A stretch of DNA of 36,430 bases from Bacteroidales bacterium (GTDB taxonomy: Bacteria; Bacteroidota; Bacteroidia; Bacteroidales; P3): positions 1-36,430 of the forward strand of contig JAFZDP010000073.1 in the NCBI GenBank assembly GCA_017561155.1. The letters run 5' to 3'. This document shows, piece by piece, positions 26,315 through 35,987 of the stretch (within the stretch, counting starts at the first letter, position 1; each line of letters opens with the position of its first letter). The position numbers and the translations under genes were made by a program. The notes under the pieces were generated by a model that was given only the letters and a program-made list of their open reading frames with translations, was not told the origin of the DNA and did not search any database.

Positions 26315-26490
26315 TGCGATGTAGTTTTTCTTCTCTCGTGATGGAGATATAGCGTCGACGGGATGAAAGTATGGTATCTACGCGATGAAACCCTATTGTT
26401 CTCGCGATCTAATTATGGCGTTTACCTCTCGAAAGTGCCATAGTTACCTCTCGAAACTATGGAACTTTGGGTATGAAAACATGCTGCCGA
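26315..26490. repeat. Degenerate 22-bp periodic array (copy B), eight units
   Basis: Eight contiguous 22-bp units start at 26315, 26337, 26359, 26381, 26403, 26425, 26447 and 26469. Their first ten bases read TGCGATGTAG, CGTGATGGAG, CGGGATGAAA, CGCGATGAAA, CGCGATCTAA, CCTCTCGAAA, CCTCTCGAAA and GGGTATGAAA; position 9 is always A. The second half of several units shares TATGG. Units 6 and 7 contain a small hairpin (CCATAGTT 26438-26445 with AACTATGG 26455-26462). The flanks 26098-26314 and 26491-26592 hold nothing I can name. Confidence 0.75.
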
Positions 26491-26592
26491 GGTATTCTAT
26501 TTAACACTTTGAGTTTTTGTTTTAACATTTCTATCTGCTTCGAATGATGTGCCTTTGCTGTTCGGTAGGATAAAAAAATGGTGAACAACTTC

Positions 26593-26623
26593 TTTGAATA
26601 TAAAATAATAATTGTATCTTTGC
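26593..26623 (+). promoter_or_regulatory. Promoter of the DUF5686 gene
   Basis: TTTG at 26593-26596, 18 bases, TATCTTTGC at 26615-26623. The leader would be about 70 bases. The promoter sits 100 bases downstream of the 22-bp array. Confidence 0.7.
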
Positions 26624-26701
26624 AGGTAAGTTATTTGTCGATACTTGTATGTAATGCGTTGTACGATAGCTTTTAAATAATAAATAATAGGTGAATTTAT
26701 A

Positions 26702-29347
26702 ATGAAAAAGATATATATGCAAAAGTTGCTTTCGGTGTTTAAATCCGATGGTGTTGCAGGCAAAGTTGCGAAATATTATACAGTCTTTGTTGTGTTGCTT
26801 TTGGTTGCAACCGCATCTGTTGTGGCTCAAACTACAACAATAACCGGTGTGCTTAAAAACAAAAAAAGTAAGGAGGCGGTAGCTTTTGCCCATGTAATGG
26901 TAAACGATACCAAGCATGGAACAGTAAGCGACATCAATGGTAAGTTTACTTTAAAGACGTCGATGAATGTAGACTATCTGACTATAAAATGTATGGGTTA
27001 TAAGACTGCTACGCGAACAATAGGTAAGAATGACGACCGGAATTTGGTGATATATTTGGAAGAAGACGTCAAGAATTTGCCCGAAGTGGTGATTAAGCCT
27101 GGCATAAATCCTGCCGACCGTATAGTGCAAGCCGTGATAGACAACCGCAAACAAAACAATTTCCAGAACCTTAAAAGCTATAAGTATATATCTCACAATA
27201 GGGGAGCAGTAGAAATGACTTTCGCTTGTAGCGATAAGGAAGCCGAAAAGATAAAAGAGCGTTTGCGCACTGATACGTCATCAATTTTCGATGAAGATGT
27301 GTTGATGATGATGGATAGTACGTATTTGTTTTTTACCGAGAGTATAAACGAATACAAGTATCGTAAGCCTGATAAAGTGGCAGAAATTATGTTGGCTACA
27401 CGAAGCACAGGTAGCAAGAATCCTTTGTTCTCGCTGGTTTTGACGCAAATGCAGTCGGCATCGTTCTACAAAAACTTTATAACTATTATGGGTACAAGAT
27501 TCGTAAATCCATTTAGCAAAAACACATTCAGCCGCTATTATTTCGAAATACAAGACACTATATTTGATGGCAACGACACTATATTTGGAATAAGTTTTCG
27601 CCCATTGGCTCGCACAAAATTCAATGGTCTGCATGGCAAAGCCTATATAAATACCGACCGCTATGCTTTGCAGAATATTACTGCACAGGCTATTATGGGT
27701 AATATTATGAACATGAGTGCCCTTGCTATAAACGTGGAGGCCGACTCGTCGGCTCTTACCTTGTCGTCCGGAAAATCCGGTAATAGCAATGCCAATATAG
27801 ATAGTATAACGCAGATAAGGATTAGACATTCTTATGCTCGAGATACTGCCAATCGTTGGTTTCCTGAGCAATATAGGTTTGAATGGGACTTGTTGCTTTC
27901 GCCAAAAGACAAGATTGTGATTCGTTTTTTTACTCAAAACGATATAAAAGATGTAGAGGTAAATGCCAAGATTAAGCGTAAAGAGTTTTCCGATGTGGTG
28001 CTTGATGTAGATATAGATGCTTCTGAAAAGGACGAGGAATTTTGGCTTAAACATCGAGGACAGGTTAGCGATAAGGAGAATAATACATTTATTTTTTACG
28101 ACAGTCTGAGCAGGGTTATAGCAGAAGATACAACGGCTAGTAAGTTGTTTTCCAAACTATCGGTGGATAAAGTGATGACTATTTCCAGAATATTGGCTAG
28201 TGGAAAATTGCCTATCTATTGGGTAAATATAGACTTGAACAAGTTGTACAATTACAATATTTACGAGCGAAGCCGTTGGGGTCTTGGATTGGAAACCAAC
28301 GAACGTTTGTGTCGATATGCTTCAATTGGCGGTTACTTTGGCTATGGTGTTGGCGACAAAGCTTGGAAATATGGCGGCCGTTTGAATTTCTATTTCGATC
28401 GCTACAAGAACTATAATCTGGGTTTTTCTTTTTCGCAAGATTTAGAAAAGGCTGCTATGCTAAACTTTAATAGTTATAATATTGTGAATATAAACAATAA
28501 CTATAGCTATACGTTTTCGAGGTATCAGAATGTTAGAAAACTGCAGATGTATTATTCTATGCCTTTGGTAAGGTATACTACAGCCAAGTTGACTTTAAGT
28601 TATTCGCACGAACATAATATGTATGCCGACGGCCAACTTTTGTATTTCTACAACTTTCAAGATGTTGAAAAAATGGCAATGAATAAGTTTGCCGAAGCCT
28701 CGTTTATGTTGGAATGGAACTACAAGCAGCAGCGAATAAGAACTGCCGATTTCGAGTTTGTTACCAATCGTTCGGCATCGTATCCTATGTTGAAGGCATT
28801 GTTCACTCGCGGTTTTTCTTTCTTGGATGCCAACAACGAGTTTAATAGAATAGAGTTGGAGTATCGACAAAATATCAATGTAAACAACAATGGACTTTTG
28901 TCTATCTATACTACTGCCGGACATGTTAGCGAAAATGCTCCTTATAGCAGAATGTTTACAACTATCGGAACCAAGAATATTCCATATTATTTTCACAATA
29001 CATTCCTTACACTTCACCCATATTCTTATACATCTACCAACTATGTTAATGTATGTACTCACTACAAATGGCATAAAATATTATGGCATACATCGCTCTC
29101 CAGACCTTCTCTTGCATTCCAACTTAATGGTATAATAGGTACTGCAGGCATCGAAAAGTCGGTAGATGGTATTACTATAAATGCTCCCGAAAAAGGTATT
29201 TTGGAGGCTATGGTTGGTATGCACGATTTGTTGATATCCGACTATACTTCTATGGGTGTGGGCTTTGCTTATAGGATAAGTAGCTACAACGATAGCAATC
29301 CTTTGAACAATATGGCATTGGTACTAACTTTGGGTGCAAGCTTTTAG
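26702..29347 (+). CDS. DUF5686 and CarboxypepD_reg-like domain outer-membrane protein
   Basis: An 881-residue outer-membrane protein. A long signal peptide (about 1-43, hydrophobic core VFVVLLLVATASVVAQ) is followed by a carboxypeptidase-regulatory-like Ig domain (about 45-125: TTITGVLKNKKSKEAVAFAHVMVNDTKHGT split over several strands). A large DUF5686 region follows, with a probable beta-barrel in the C-terminal half (aromatic, alternating strands such as YYSMPLVRYTTAKLTLSYSH) and a terminal LVLTLGASF. The N-terminal domain is the one found on TonB-dependent receptors, but no plug is present. Members are widespread in Bacteroidota and their function is not established. A second ATG at codon 6 is an alternative start. 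Confidence 0.9.
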   Translation: MKKIYMQKLLSVFKSDGVAGKVAKYYTVFVVLLLVATASVVAQTTTITGVLKNKKSKEAVAFAHVMVNDTKHGTVSDINGKFTLKTSMNVDYLTIKCMGYKTATRTIGKNDDRNLVIYLEEDVKNLPEVVIKPGINPADRIVQAVIDNRKQNNFQNLKSYKYISHNRGAVEMTFACSDKEAEKIKERLRTDTSSIFDEDVLMMMDSTYLFFTESINEYKYRKPDKVAEIMLATRSTGSKNPLFSLVLTQMQSASFYKNFITIMGTRFVNPFSKNTFSRYYFEIQDTIFDGNDTIFGISFRPLARTKFNGLHGKAYINTDRYALQNITAQAIMGNIMNMSALAINVEADSSALTLSSGKSGNSNANIDSITQIRIRHSYARDTANRWFPEQYRFEWDLLLSPKDKIVIRFFTQNDIKDVEVNAKIKRKEFSDVVLDVDIDASEKDEEFWLKHRGQVSDKENNTFIFYDSLSRVIAEDTTASKLFSKLSVDKVMTISRILASGKLPIYWVNIDLNKLYNYNIYERSRWGLGLETNERLCRYASIGGYFGYGVGDKAWKYGGRLNFYFDRYKNYNLGFSFSQDLEKAAMLNFNSYNIVNINNNYSYTFSRYQNVRKLQMYYSMPLVRYTTAKLTLSYSHEHNMYADGQLLYFYNFQDVEKMAMNKFAEASFMLEWNYKQQRIRTADFEFVTNRSASYPMLKALFTRGFSFLDANNEFNRIELEYRQNINVNNNGLLSIYTTAGHVSENAPYSRMFTTIGTKNIPYYFHNTFLTLHPYSYTSTNYVNVCTHYKWHKILWHTSLSRPSLAFQLNGIIGTAGIEKSVDGITINAPEKGILEAMVGMHDLLISDYTSMGVGFAYRISSYNDSNPLNNMALVLTLGASF

Positions 29348-29383
29348 TGGTCGAAAACTATCTGTTTTGTCAAAAAAGTTTTG

Positions 29384-29392
29384 TATCTTTGC
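29384..29392 (+). promoter_or_regulatory. -7 element (TATCTTTGC) upstream of the small membrane protein and mnmE
   Basis: TATCTTTGC lies 19 bases before the start at 29412. The TTTG at 29366-29369 is spaced by only 14 bases, so the -33 part is uncertain. Confidence 0.6.
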
Positions 29393-29411
29393 AATACAAA
29401 CTAAATGAACA

Positions 29412-29909
29412 ATGAATACAGTAAACTATTCTAAAAAACTTAAACTACAAGCATATACAACATTGTGCGCTTTGGCTCTTTCGTGGGCTGCTACTATTAT
29501 ATTGTATTTGAAAAATGTAAACTTAGACATTCCTGCTATCGAAAGTATTAAATTTTATTTCGGCTTTGTGGTAGCATTGTTGGCAGTGGCAGGCTATGTT
29601 GCCACGCAGCCTTACTTGAAAAAGAAGTATAGAATGTTGCAAGAAAAAAACAATCTCGACGAAAAGCTTCTCGGATATTATGGTGCAATGCAACGTGTAG
29701 AGATTGTTATGATAGTAGTTGCGGTGCTATTGGGTTTAGTGTCGGTATTTGCAGGTACTACGGGTGTTAAGAATTATGGAATACTTTACCCATTACTACT
29801 CCTTTTGACTTATATAACTATGTATCCACAGCCATACACACTTAAACAACGTTTGCAGCTTACCAACGATGAGCTGGATATTATATTTGGACAGTCGTGG
29901 AAAAAGTAA
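29412..29909 (+). CDS. Small four-helix membrane protein of unknown function
   Basis: A 165-residue protein with four predicted membrane helices (about 15-33, 46-66, 96-114 and 124-140) and a charged loop between the second and third (YLKKKYRMLQEKNNLDEKLLGYY). No signal peptide and no motif I recognise. It lies 17 bases before the mnmE start and probably shares its promoter, although a functional link is not evident. Confidence 0.75.
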   Translation: MNTVNYSKKLKLQAYTTLCALALSWAATIILYLKNVNLDIPAIESIKFYFGFVVALLAVAGYVATQPYLKKKYRMLQEKNNLDEKLLGYYGAMQRVEIVMIVVAVLLGLVSVFAGTTGVKNYGILYPLLLLLTYITMYPQPYTLKQRLQLTNDELDIIFGQSWKK

Positions 29910-29926
29910 AAAATAAACAAACCAAG

Positions 29927-31321
29927 ATGAATACAAACAGAAAGACAGATACTATATGTGCCATATCTACACCAATGGGAGTAGGAGGTATTGCAGTGAT
30001 ACGCATTTCGGGTAGCGAAACAAAAGCAGTGTGTAATAAAGTTTTGTGCAGCCCTCGAGGTAGTAGAATAGTAGAGTCTTTTTCACCAAACACTGCACAT
30101 TTTTGCTGTTTCTACGATGGCGACAAACTTATCGATGAGGTAGTGGCTACATATTTTGCCAATCCTAAATCGTATACCGGCGAAGATTGTATAGAAATTT
30201 CGTGTCATGGTTCGTTATATGTTCAGCAGAAGATTATGGAAACTCTTATAAACAATGGTTGTAGGTTGGCCGAAGCAGGAGAGTTTACATTGCGTGCTTT
30301 TTTGAATGGAAAATTGGACCTTTCGCAAGCCGAAGCTGTCGCCGATCTTATTGATTCTACGTCGGAGGCTTCACATGGTTTGGCTATACATCAGTTGCGT
30401 GGAGGATATTCTGAGAATATTGCTGTGCTTAGAGAGAAGTTTGTAAACCTTGCATCGCTGATGGAATTGGAGTTGGATTTTAGCGACGAAGATGTAGAGT
30501 TTGCCGACCGCAACGACTTTATGTTGTTGCTAAACGAGATAGAAAATCAAGTGTCCGAACTTACAAACTCTTTCAGTTTGGGCAATGCTATAAAGAATGG
30601 TGTGCCTGTTGCTATAGTAGGACAGCCTAATGTGGGTAAGTCTACACTGCTGAACGCGTTGCTAAACGAGGATAGAGCTATAGTGTCTGACATTGCCGGA
30701 ACTACACGCGATACTATAGAAGATGCTATAAATATTGACGGAATACTATTTAGATTTATTGACACTGCCGGTATAAGAAGCTCGGCCGACGAGATAGAAA
30801 ACTATGGAATAGAACGTACATACAAGGCTGTGGAACGTGCCAAAGTGGTGCTATATATGGCAGATATTACTACTACAACACTTGCCGACGTTGAAACAGA
30901 GATAGAGAAACTATGCGGACAAGTGGATGTAAGCGACAAACATTTTATAATAGTAGCAAACAAAACCGACCTGTTGTGCAACGACCTAAACGCTGAAAAG
31001 GTAGGAAAACACAATGTTGTTTATGTTTCGGCAAAGGAGAAAGAGAATATACAAACACTTACAAAACAACTTGTAGATTCTGTAAAGAATGGCAGACAAA
31101 TAGATAATACTTTGTTGTCTAATGCCAGACATTACGAGTCATTTACCAATATATTGGTGTCGGTGGCTGCTATTAAGAATGGAATAAATAGTGCTTTGCC
31201 CGGCGATTTGATTATGGTAGACATACGTCAGGCTCTTTATTATTTGGGGCAAATAACGGGACAAGTGTCGAGCAATGAAATTCTTGGAAATATATTCGGA
31301 CGTTTCTGCATCGGAAAATAG
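29927..31321 (+). CDS. mnmE: tRNA modification GTPase MnmE
   Basis: A 464-residue GTPase that, with MnmG, installs the carboxymethylaminomethyl group on U34 of certain tRNAs. DTICAISTPMGVGGIAVIRISGS opens the folate-binding N-terminal domain in two halves. The G domain has G1 GQPNVGKST (232-240), the switch AGTTRDT, DTAG and NKTD. The C-terminal FCIGK carries the catalytic cysteine C461. GTG 29897 is rejected because it overlaps the preceding gene and adds a non-homologous tail; ATG 29927 matches family starts. Confidence 0.97.
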   Translation: MNTNRKTDTICAISTPMGVGGIAVIRISGSETKAVCNKVLCSPRGSRIVESFSPNTAHFCCFYDGDKLIDEVVATYFANPKSYTGEDCIEISCHGSLYVQQKIMETLINNGCRLAEAGEFTLRAFLNGKLDLSQAEAVADLIDSTSEASHGLAIHQLRGGYSENIAVLREKFVNLASLMELELDFSDEDVEFADRNDFMLLLNEIENQVSELTNSFSLGNAIKNGVPVAIVGQPNVGKSTLLNALLNEDRAIVSDIAGTTRDTIEDAINIDGILFRFIDTAGIRSSADEIENYGIERTYKAVERAKVVLYMADITTTTLADVETEIEKLCGQVDVSDKHFIIVANKTDLLCNDLNAEKVGKHNVVYVSAKEKENIQTLTKQLVDSVKNGRQIDNTLLSNARHYESFTNILVSVAAIKNGINSALPGDLIMVDIRQALYYLGQITGQVSSNEILGNIFGRFCIGK

Positions 31322-31353
31322 ATTTTCTGTTTGGTAGCAAAAAAGCTTTGTTT

Positions 31354-32688
31354 ATGGCTGCTCATATTCAACTTTCCGACCATTTTACCTACGGGCGACT
31401 TATCCGTTTTACGCTTCCCAGTGTGGTAATGATGTTGTTTACATCTATATATGTTATTGTAGATGGTTGGTTTGTGTCTAATTTTGTGGGCAAAACTTCT
31501 TTTGCTGCTCTCAATCTTATATATCCTTTTATCCAGATATTGGGTTCGCTGGGTTTTATAATAGGTGCCGGAGGTAGTGCTTTGGTGGCCAAAATTATGG
31601 GCGAGGGCCACAAAGAAAAAGCCCAAAGTACATTCACATTATTGGTTATTGTGTCGGTGGTGATGGGCATAGTGCTTGCTTTGTTTGGGCAATACTTCCT
31701 TAAAGATGTGGCAATATCGTTTGGTGCCGACGGACAATTGCTTCACGACAGTGTCCTTTATGGTAGGATAATATTGTGTAGCCTTGTTGCTTTTGTGTTG
31801 CAGAATGTGTTTCAGTCGTTCTTTATCGTCGCCGAGAAGCCTGCTTTGGGTTTGGCTGTTATGATGATTGCAGGTGTCAGCAATATATTTTTCGATTATC
31901 TCTTCATTGTTACTATGAATATGGGATTGCAAGGTGCAGCATTGGCTACGGTTACGAGTCAGTGTTTAGGGGCATTGCTTCCTATTATATATTTTGCCGT
32001 TCCCAATAGTGGGTTGCTACGTTTCCGTAGAGCTGTGTTTAGTATAAAAGCTATTGCACAAACGTTTATGAATGGCTTGTCGGAGTTTATGACCAATGTT
32101 TCGGCATCGGTTATCTCTATGCTTTACAACTATCAACTTATGCGATATATAGGCGAAGACGGTGTGGCTGCCTACGGCATTATGGTGTATGTCAATTTCC
32201 TTTTTATGGCTGTATTCTATGGTTATGTTATGGGTTGTTCGCCGGTGGTAAGTTATCATTATGGTGCCGACAATAAGGCTGAAATGCACAACGTATTAAA
32301 AAAGAGTTTGATTATAACTACTGTGGTGTCGGTGGTGCTTACGGTGCTTGCCGAAGTGTTGGCAAACACAATAGCCGATACATTTGTCGGTTACGACGAG
32401 AGCCTTTGTCTTCTTACTCGCAATGCTTTCCGCATATATTGCATAGCCTTTTTGTTTGCGGGATTCAATATATTTGTGTCTGCTTTCTTCACTGCTCTCA
32501 ACAATGGTGTTGTTTCGGCTGTGGTATCGTTTGGCAGAACATTTGTCTTCGAAGTGTTAGCGGTTATTTTGTTACCTATGTTGCTTGGTATCGACGGTAT
32601 ATGGGCGGCAATTATTTGTGCCGAAGTGGCAGCCGTTGTATTGTCGGGAACATTCTTATGCACGAAGCGTAAAAAGTATGGATATTAA
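31354..32688 (+). CDS. MATE family efflux transporter (MepA-like)
   Basis: A 444-residue exporter with about 12 helices. RFTLPSVVMMLFTSIYVIVDGWFVSNFVG and GAGGSALVAKIMGEG near the start match the MepA-like branch of MATE proteins, distinct from the DinF-like exporter at 4169. The second half begins near FMNGLSEFMTNVSASVISMLYN. It follows mnmE by 32 bases without a clear terminator. ATG 31354 is chosen over TTG 31348. The substrate is unknown. Confidence 0.92.
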   Translation: MAAHIQLSDHFTYGRLIRFTLPSVVMMLFTSIYVIVDGWFVSNFVGKTSFAALNLIYPFIQILGSLGFIIGAGGSALVAKIMGEGHKEKAQSTFTLLVIVSVVMGIVLALFGQYFLKDVAISFGADGQLLHDSVLYGRIILCSLVAFVLQNVFQSFFIVAEKPALGLAVMMIAGVSNIFFDYLFIVTMNMGLQGAALATVTSQCLGALLPIIYFAVPNSGLLRFRRAVFSIKAIAQTFMNGLSEFMTNVSASVISMLYNYQLMRYIGEDGVAAYGIMVYVNFLFMAVFYGYVMGCSPVVSYHYGADNKAEMHNVLKKSLIITTVVSVVLTVLAEVLANTIADTFVGYDESLCLLTRNAFRIYCIAFLFAGFNIFVSAFFTALNNGVVSAVVSFGRTFVFEVLAVILLPMLLGIDGIWAAIICAEVAAVVLSGTFLCTKRKKYGY

Positions 32689-32709
32689 TGTGTAATTAAA
32701 TATTATATT

Positions 32710-33252
32710 ATGAAACGTTTGAATTTAAATAATCATTGGATAGCCATAGGTGTATTGTTTGTTATGGCTGTGACGATAGCAGTAATAGCTTATCTTTTGG
32801 CATTTCGTTGTCATCAGTTGTCGTGCAATACCACTAAGATATTGGGCGTTGCGGTGTGGTTGGTATGGTTTGTAGGGGTGGTTATTTACATATGTCGCCA
32901 AAAGTTGTACAAGAATAAGTCCGAATTTGTTGTGTTGTCGCTGATATATCTGTTATCGATACTATATATTATATTTTTCAGATATGGCATACTGCTTGGC
33001 CTTTTTGTATTCTCGGTGCAAAATCTTTTGCTTATAGTTAGCTGGACTATGACCGAAAATGTTTATAAACAATTCTTGTGGTGTGCCAATGTTTTGTTTG
33101 TTACTGCTGCCGACAGTTTGATTACCGGATTTATGTACTTCAACTGCGTAAGTAGTGATATAGGTACATTGTTGGTTACCTTTTATGCTGCAATATCAGT
33201 AATTGTTATAGTATTCTTAACTTCGACGGTGTTGCTATATCTAAAGTCGTAA
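32710..33252 (+). CDS. Multipass membrane protein of unknown function
   Basis: A 180-residue protein with about six predicted helices covering nearly its whole length (IAIGVLFVMAVTIAVIAYLLAF first, ISVIVIVFLTSTVLLYL last) and only short loops. Several cysteines lie in or near the helices. No family recognised. It starts 21 bases after the MATE gene and may be co-transcribed with it. Confidence 0.7.
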   Translation: MKRLNLNNHWIAIGVLFVMAVTIAVIAYLLAFRCHQLSCNTTKILGVAVWLVWFVGVVIYICRQKLYKNKSEFVVLSLIYLLSILYIIFFRYGILLGLFVFSVQNLLLIVSWTMTENVYKQFLWCANVLFVTAADSLITGFMYFNCVSSDIGTLLVTFYAAISVIVIVFLTSTVLLYLKS

Positions 33253-33357
33253 ACATTGAATTGCTGTTATATCGTTATTCAAAAGAATGATGTTTCCACG
33301 TCTATTTTTTGAGATTCGATTGTCAAGAAAAGAACTTTGCACGGCTTCATCTAACGC

Positions 33358-34260
33358 TTATCTTATCTTTCGTGTGGCAAGCAGATAGCCGCCTACTATA
33401 ATTACTATTGCTATGGGGTCGAAGATTGTAAGGGTGTTGAAACCTATATTGTAGGCTACTATCATGCCTACCAAAGGTTGTATGTACGAGTATGTGTTTA
33501 GTGTTTTTGTCGTCAAGCGTTTTTTTGCCACAAAGTGTAGCACCAAGGATAGGGGAGTGGCTACTGCACATACATATATTATATATACTACAAGCAAAGT
33601 GTCGGTGTGTAGTGCCGGCATTGCAATGCCATTGAGTGCTATATGTACCGCTATTGCAACTATGGTTGCAAAGGTGTAGGCCCATTTATATATATGTATT
33701 AGTTGTAGTCCCGACGATAGTTTTTCCAATGCAAAGGTATATGTTGCGGTTATTATCATTGATATCGAAATTAAAAAGTTGCCCACTATGTGTACAATGT
33801 CGTGTTCCCATTCTCCGAAAAATACTATTGTTATCATCAGTCCCAGTGTGGCAACGGCTATGCCTTCGCCTTGCTTTTTGTGTAGAATCTTTTTTGCATA
33901 TAGTGCTGCCACCACTATAGCCCATAACGGAGAGTAGGAGTTTATGATTCCGGCTTCGATAGGGAAGGATAGGTTAAGTCCGATGTAGAATAGCAATGTG
34001 CCTACAAACACTCCGCCTATGCCTATGCCTACAAGATTTTTCAGCAAATGCTTGTCGGTGTTGATGTGTGGAGCAAAGAACCCTGCCATCCATAGCACTA
34101 TTGCAGTAGCTGCAAGTTTGGTCATGCTCAGACTTTCGGTCGAGATGTTGCTGCCAAGTACTATTTTGGATATTGGTGTTGCCACACCACCCACTATGCC
34201 TGCCACTATGGCACAGACTACGGCTCCCGTTATATGTTTGTATTTTTCTATCAATATCAT
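33358..34260 (-). CDS. EamA/DMT superfamily transporter
   Basis: A 300-residue inner-membrane protein with about ten helices in two EamA repeats. The first ends near PIEAGIINSYSPLWAIVVAALYAKK and the second has the matching NTYSYIQPLVGMIVAYNIGF at the C-terminal part. Such proteins export or import small metabolites. ATG 34260 is preferred; a longer reading to 34311 adds a hydrophobic stretch unlike family starts. It lies downstream of the porin gene on the same strand, 80 bases away, so co-transcription with it is possible. Confidence 0.88.
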   Translation of the reverse strand: MILIEKYKHITGAVVCAIVAGIVGGVATPISKIVLGSNISTESLSMTKLAATAIVLWMAGFFAPHINTDKHLLKNLVGIGIGGVFVGTLLFYIGLNLSFPIEAGIINSYSPLWAIVVAALYAKKILHKKQGEGIAVATLGLMITIVFFGEWEHDIVHIVGNFLISISMIITATYTFALEKLSSGLQLIHIYKWAYTFATIVAIAVHIALNGIAMPALHTDTLLVVYIIYVCAVATPLSLVLHFVAKKRLTTKTLNTYSYIQPLVGMIVAYNIGFNTLTIFDPIAIVIIVGGYLLATRKIR

Positions 34261-34340
34261 ATTGCCATCTATGTTCAAAAACAACAATGGAGGCAGTAAT
34301 ACTCCCCCCATTGTTTGCCAATCAGATAAAAAAGTTTTAG

Positions 34341-35666
34341 TTAGAAATTGAAACGAGCTACAGTTTGTATTCTGTTTGCCACTGCCGAAGCGTTGTCCAT
34401 GTTTTGGCGTTTACCCCATAGGTATTCTATACCAAATAGCATGTTAGACTTCACACGACAAAACATATTCACTGCGAAATATTGGCTTCCTTTGTAGTAA
34501 TCCGGTTGGTAGAAGCCGTCTTTTGAAAGCACACGAACTTGACTGTAGGTTGCCGATGCAAATACGTTTTCTGTTATGTTGAATTGTAGACCTACAAAAC
34601 CTCCCCATGCTTCGGGGGTAACAAGTTCGTTTAGTGCTTTCTGGTTTGGAAACATATCTAAGTCTTGTCCGCTACCATCTTGAAAATACGAGGTTATTCC
34701 GTGTCCGTAGGTTCCTTGGTAGTAGAATGTAAACATATCGCCCATGCCTATGTTACCGCTTAATTGCACACCATAACCCATTTGTGTTTTGTTTTCGGCT
34801 TCGAAACTTTCAAGGTCGTATTGTCTGTAAGTCATGTTGCGCAACAAACCCGACAAACGTATGCGGCTGCCGTAGTCGCCCCACATCATTTGCACATAAG
34901 CCGGTATGTCCGGTATGCGTTGGTAAACGCCGTGGGTAAAGGCACTATATGTAGGGTTGGGGTTTGGCATTTCGGCCGATATACCCATTCCGAAGTTGTC
35001 CCAATTCTTTTTATACGACAGTGCGTATGTTCTTACAAATGTCCAGCCGTTAGGTCCTTCTTGGTCTATGGTTGGTGGACCGGCATTAACGTCGGTGAAT
35101 AAACTTGTAGTGTATCCGAACGTAAAGTCGCGGTACATAATGTAGGCATATTGCAGGCTTGGTGTGTTGCCGGCTCCCGTAAAGTTGGCATTAATATATG
35201 CCGAAAAACGATTGTCGGTGCCGGGCATTGCCACAAAGTGCATAAACATATTGGTTGTAGCTGCACTATATTGTAGTTTTGTTTCGTTGCCCGGAACTTC
35301 GGGAATCGAAATATTGGCAGGGGTAAAGTAGACAGGGCTGTTTATTACTCCGTCAAAATCCATGCCTACTGTCGATTTCACATATCCACCAATACCCAAA
35401 TAGTATTGTTTTTGCTTTCCTACAATAGAGAAACGTGGCAAGTCGGGGCTGTTGAACGATTGTGGCGACGATTCCAAGAAGATGATAGAGGTGTTGGTGT
35501 CGCCATTGCCTCCGGCGTAGATGGCTACCATATCTTCCTCGTCGGTAGGCATCTTGTTGATAACCGTTATCGACTGTGCTTGCAAATGTTCCGTTGCAGG
35601 TAGCAAGGCAAATGCTGCAATGGCAAAGCTATTAATTCCTAGTAAAGTAAATCTTTTCCTTTTCAT
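34341..35666 (-). CDS. DcaP-like outer-membrane porin
   Basis: A 441-residue outer-membrane protein. Residues 1-31 form a signal peptide (KRKR start, cleavage after LQA). A short polar region with GNGDTNTSIIFLESSPQSFNSP follows, then strands opening with YYLGIGGYVKSTVGMDFDG, as in DcaP-like trimeric porins (Acinetobacter DcaP takes up dicarboxylates). The end, TVARFNF, is a typical C-terminal barrel strand with terminal Phe. The assignment rests on overall pattern, so substrate and trimer state are open. The start is ATG 35666; the 28 upstream codons to 35750 are not signal-like. Confidence 0.75.
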   Translation of the reverse strand: MKRKRFTLLGINSFAIAAFALLPATEHLQAQSITVINKMPTDEEDMVAIYAGGNGDTNTSIIFLESSPQSFNSPDLPRFSIVGKQKQYYLGIGGYVKSTVGMDFDGVINSPVYFTPANISIPEVPGNETKLQYSAATTNMFMHFVAMPGTDNRFSAYINANFTGAGNTPSLQYAYIMYRDFTFGYTTSLFTDVNAGPPTIDQEGPNGWTFVRTYALSYKKNWDNFGMGISAEMPNPNPTYSAFTHGVYQRIPDIPAYVQMMWGDYGSRIRLSGLLRNMTYRQYDLESFEAENKTQMGYGVQLSGNIGMGDMFTFYYQGTYGHGITSYFQDGSGQDLDMFPNQKALNELVTPEAWGGFVGLQFNITENVFASATYSQVRVLSKDGFYQPDYYKGSQYFAVNMFCRVKSNMLFGIEYLWGKRQNMDNASAVANRIQTVARFNF

Positions 35667-35987
35667 AAATCTTTTTTGTTTTTTAGTTTTACATTTTATT
35701 CTGTTTCGATAGTTGTTTTTTTCTATTACCGAAAATTGATAATGTAACAAGCAAATAAAAACTAAGTTTGAATTTAAAAACTAAAAAATGAGCAACAATG
35801 TGTAAATGACCATGCTGTAAGGGTTGCTGTTGTAAATACCATGTTCCGAAATTTTTCATTTCTACACAGACGAACTTTTGTGCCCTTTGCGGTTTTTGCC
35901 AAAATCTTTCCGGCTATGTTCCAATCTCATATTCCGCTGTGCACAATCAATATATTGCAAATATGCTCTTGCATTACATATATATCT
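35667..35987. other. Non-coding region upstream of the porin gene
   Basis: About 320 bases without a credible gene. The first 100 bases upstream of the porin start are A/T-rich and should hold its promoter, but no clear minus-strand TTTG/TAnnTTTG pair was found. The right part passes into the 23-bp array. Confidence 0.4.

Noticed and set aside
33464..33925. Several + and - strand ORFs within the EamA transporter gene
   Set aside because: Overlapping frames of a well-supported membrane protein; their translations show no family features.
35667..35750. 28-codon extension of the porin
   Set aside because: Polar and basic, not signal-like; the ATG at 35666 gives a proper signal peptide.
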